The notes under the pieces: generated by a model | What the model was told of the DNA's origin: nothing | Database searches by the model: none | What the model saw: the letters and a program-made list of their open reading frames with translations, nothing else | Made by a program: the position numbers and the translations under genes | Shown: positions 59,749 through 64,000 of the stretch, piece after piece | Layout of the letters: each line of letters opens with the position of its first letter | Numbering within the stretch: the first letter of the stretch is position 1 | Origin: Dryobates pubescens | Taxonomy: Eukaryota; Chordata; Aves; Piciformes; Picidae | NCBI RefSeq assembly: GCF_014839835.1 | Contig: NC_071642.1 | Location: 7,586,052 to 7,650,051, forward strand | Length of the DNA: 64,000 nt | Direction of reading: 5' to 3'

Positions 59749-59769
59749 CCAAAGCTCCTCGGGACTGGG

Positions 59770-59800
59770 TCCCAGAGGAAAGGAGCCCTCGCCCGCCGCG
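59770..59800 (+). other. ACTG2: ACTG2 non-coding first exon
   Basis: The exon end at GCCCGCCGCG before the donor GTGAGT is clear; the start is inferred from the TATA-like box. Other muscle actin genes also have a short untranslated first exon. Confidence 0.6.
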
Positions 59801-59934
59801 GTGAGTACTGCCCAGCCCCCCTGCCCCCGCCCCGGGCAGGGAAAACACCCCAGGGGGTGCTGAGGGGGTGTGGGGATGCTCGCAGTGCTTATGGGGTGGC
59901 TCCAGATTGGCTTGCGTGGCAAAGAAGAAGGGGT

Positions 59935-60108
59935 TCATAGAATCGTGGAATGGTTTGGGTTGGAAGGGACCTTAAAGCTCAGCCAGTTCCAACCCCCCTG
60001 GCAAGGGCAGGGACACCTCCCACCAGCCCAGGCTGCTCAAGGCCTCATCCCTTGAGGACCTCCAGGGAGGGGACATCCACAGCCTCCCTGGACAACCTGT
60101 TCCAGCGT
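59935..60108 (-). mobile_element. CR1 LINE 3' end fragment in ACTG2 intron 1
   Basis: Antisense CR1 of about 175 bases beginning CATAGAATCGTGGAATGG. It lies about 135 bases after the first-exon donor. A block of about 20 bases is missing near 60050, where CTCATCC joins CTTGAGGACC. Confidence 0.9.
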
Positions 60109-60726
60109 GACCCCCGCAGCTGGGGACTTCTGTGGAGGTGACAAGAGTTGGGCTGTGGCCAAGGCAGGTGGTGCTCTTCCAGGTCCCTGTCGTTTGGGGG
60201 TTTTGCAAGGGTTTTGCCTGTGTTCCTCTGGATTTGGGAGTGCATCCTCCAGCAGAGGGGGGCACCGGCTGGGAAGGGCCATTTTATTCCCATTTTTGGG
60301 AAAGGATGTGAGGGCAGAGTGGCACAGGGCTGCCAAGGCAGGACTGGATGAGTGGGCATCGCCTGCCTCCCCCTGCCTGTTCGGGGGACACCAGCTGGTG
60401 ACAGTGATGCCACAGCTCCCTGGGGAGCACCTCTGGGGGGCCAGCACGGGCAGGAGGCTGTGGCACCCATTTGGGGCACCAGCTGGTGAAGGATGGAGAA
60501 GCAGTACTGGCATGGAGCGGCACCCATGGGGGATGAGCATCATCCTGCTCCCAGCATTGCCACACCTGGCGGCCACCCCCTGGTACGGCTCACGGAGGAT
60601 TTTGCCGGGCCGAGGACTCCGACCCTTCACCACCCACGGCCGGAGGCGGCGACGCGGCGCAAGCCCTGCCCAAGCCTTTAACTCTGCTCCCCTGCCGGCT
60701 CCAGCTTTTCCCCCAGGTCCCCCTGA

Positions 60727-63697
<2,971 letters not shown>

Positions 63698-63845
63698 ATC
63701 CCCTTCCTCGCCCTGTGGCGGTGCCCCTGGCCCGGCCTGGCCTGGGGGTGCTGCTCCTCCTCCTCCTCCTCCTCCTCCTCAGTCCCCGCTGCTCCCCACC
63801 CTGCTGCCCACTGCGCATTAAAGCCTTTTCTCCAGACCCCTACTC
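63698..63845 (+). other. ACTG2: ACTG2 3' UTR with CTC repeat
   Basis: Short untranslated region containing about ten CTC trinucleotide repeats (63751-63780). It ends shortly after an ATTAAA signal. Confidence 0.75.
63817..63822 (+). terminator. ACTG2: ACTG2 polyadenylation signal
   Basis: ATTAAA 120 bases after the stop codon. A cleavage site near 63840 would be followed by the GTTTTGGGGGG GT-rich stretch at 63852. Confidence 0.75.
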
Positions 63846-64000
63846 TGCAAGTTTTGGGGGGTAGAAAGGGTTGGGGGGCTGAGAATAATGTGAGGAGAGG
63901 GGTGGGGGAACCCCCACCTCCTGTTGGTGCCCATGAGCCTGTGTGGGTGCCCCTGGCACCAGGTTGATGTCCTCGACTCTGCCTTGGTGCTTCCAGCCCT

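Overview
This is a window of bird nuclear DNA. It carries four multi-exon vertebrate genes and dozens of CR1 LINE fragments. The avian signs are the CR1 3' ends with ATTCTGTG-like tails in both orientations, short introns and GC-rich coding exons. By my hand tally CR1 covers roughly a third of the window. That is high even for birds and would fit a lineage with a known CR1 expansion, such as woodpeckers and their relatives (inference, not proof). I recognised no LTR element, SINE, tRNA or CRISPR array.

Layout. Bases 1-12500 hold no exon I can recognise: about a dozen CR1 pieces, a 16-bp minisatellite and unassigned sequence. PROM2 (prominin-2) lies on the minus strand with 22 coding exons between 21353 and 13224. 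DUSP11 (an RNA 5'-triphosphatase of the dual-specificity phosphatase family) lies on the plus strand with ten coding exons from 23845 to 32543. STAMBP (AMSH, a JAMM-type deubiquitinase) follows about 0.75 kb later in the same direction. It has a CpG-rich promoter and non-coding first exon near 33300 and nine coding exons from 36714 to 54620. ACTG2 (gamma-2 smooth-muscle actin) ends the window on the plus strand, with promoter and non-coding exon at 59640-59800 and eight coding exons from 60751 to 63697.

All four reading frames are intact across every junction I joined: about 805, 325, 427 and 376 residues. DUSP11, STAMBP and ACTG2 are also neighbours on human chromosome 2p13, while human PROM2 lies elsewhere on chromosome 2, so the PROM2-DUSP11 adjacency reflects chromosome history. 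The genes do not form a pathway. DUSP11 and STAMBP have housekeeping-type CpG promoters with CRE and ETS sites. ACTG2 has a tissue-specific promoter with CArG boxes and a TATA-like box. PROM2 is an epithelial membrane-protrusion protein.

The most unusual content is structural: an 0.8-kb inverted pair of related CR1s (8890-10930), a minus/plus/minus CR1 sandwich (48653-49290), the first coding exon of STAMBP wedged between a CR1 tail and a C-rich minisatellite, and a STAMBP metal-site exon with CR1 on both sides. I found no convincing undescribed gene system.
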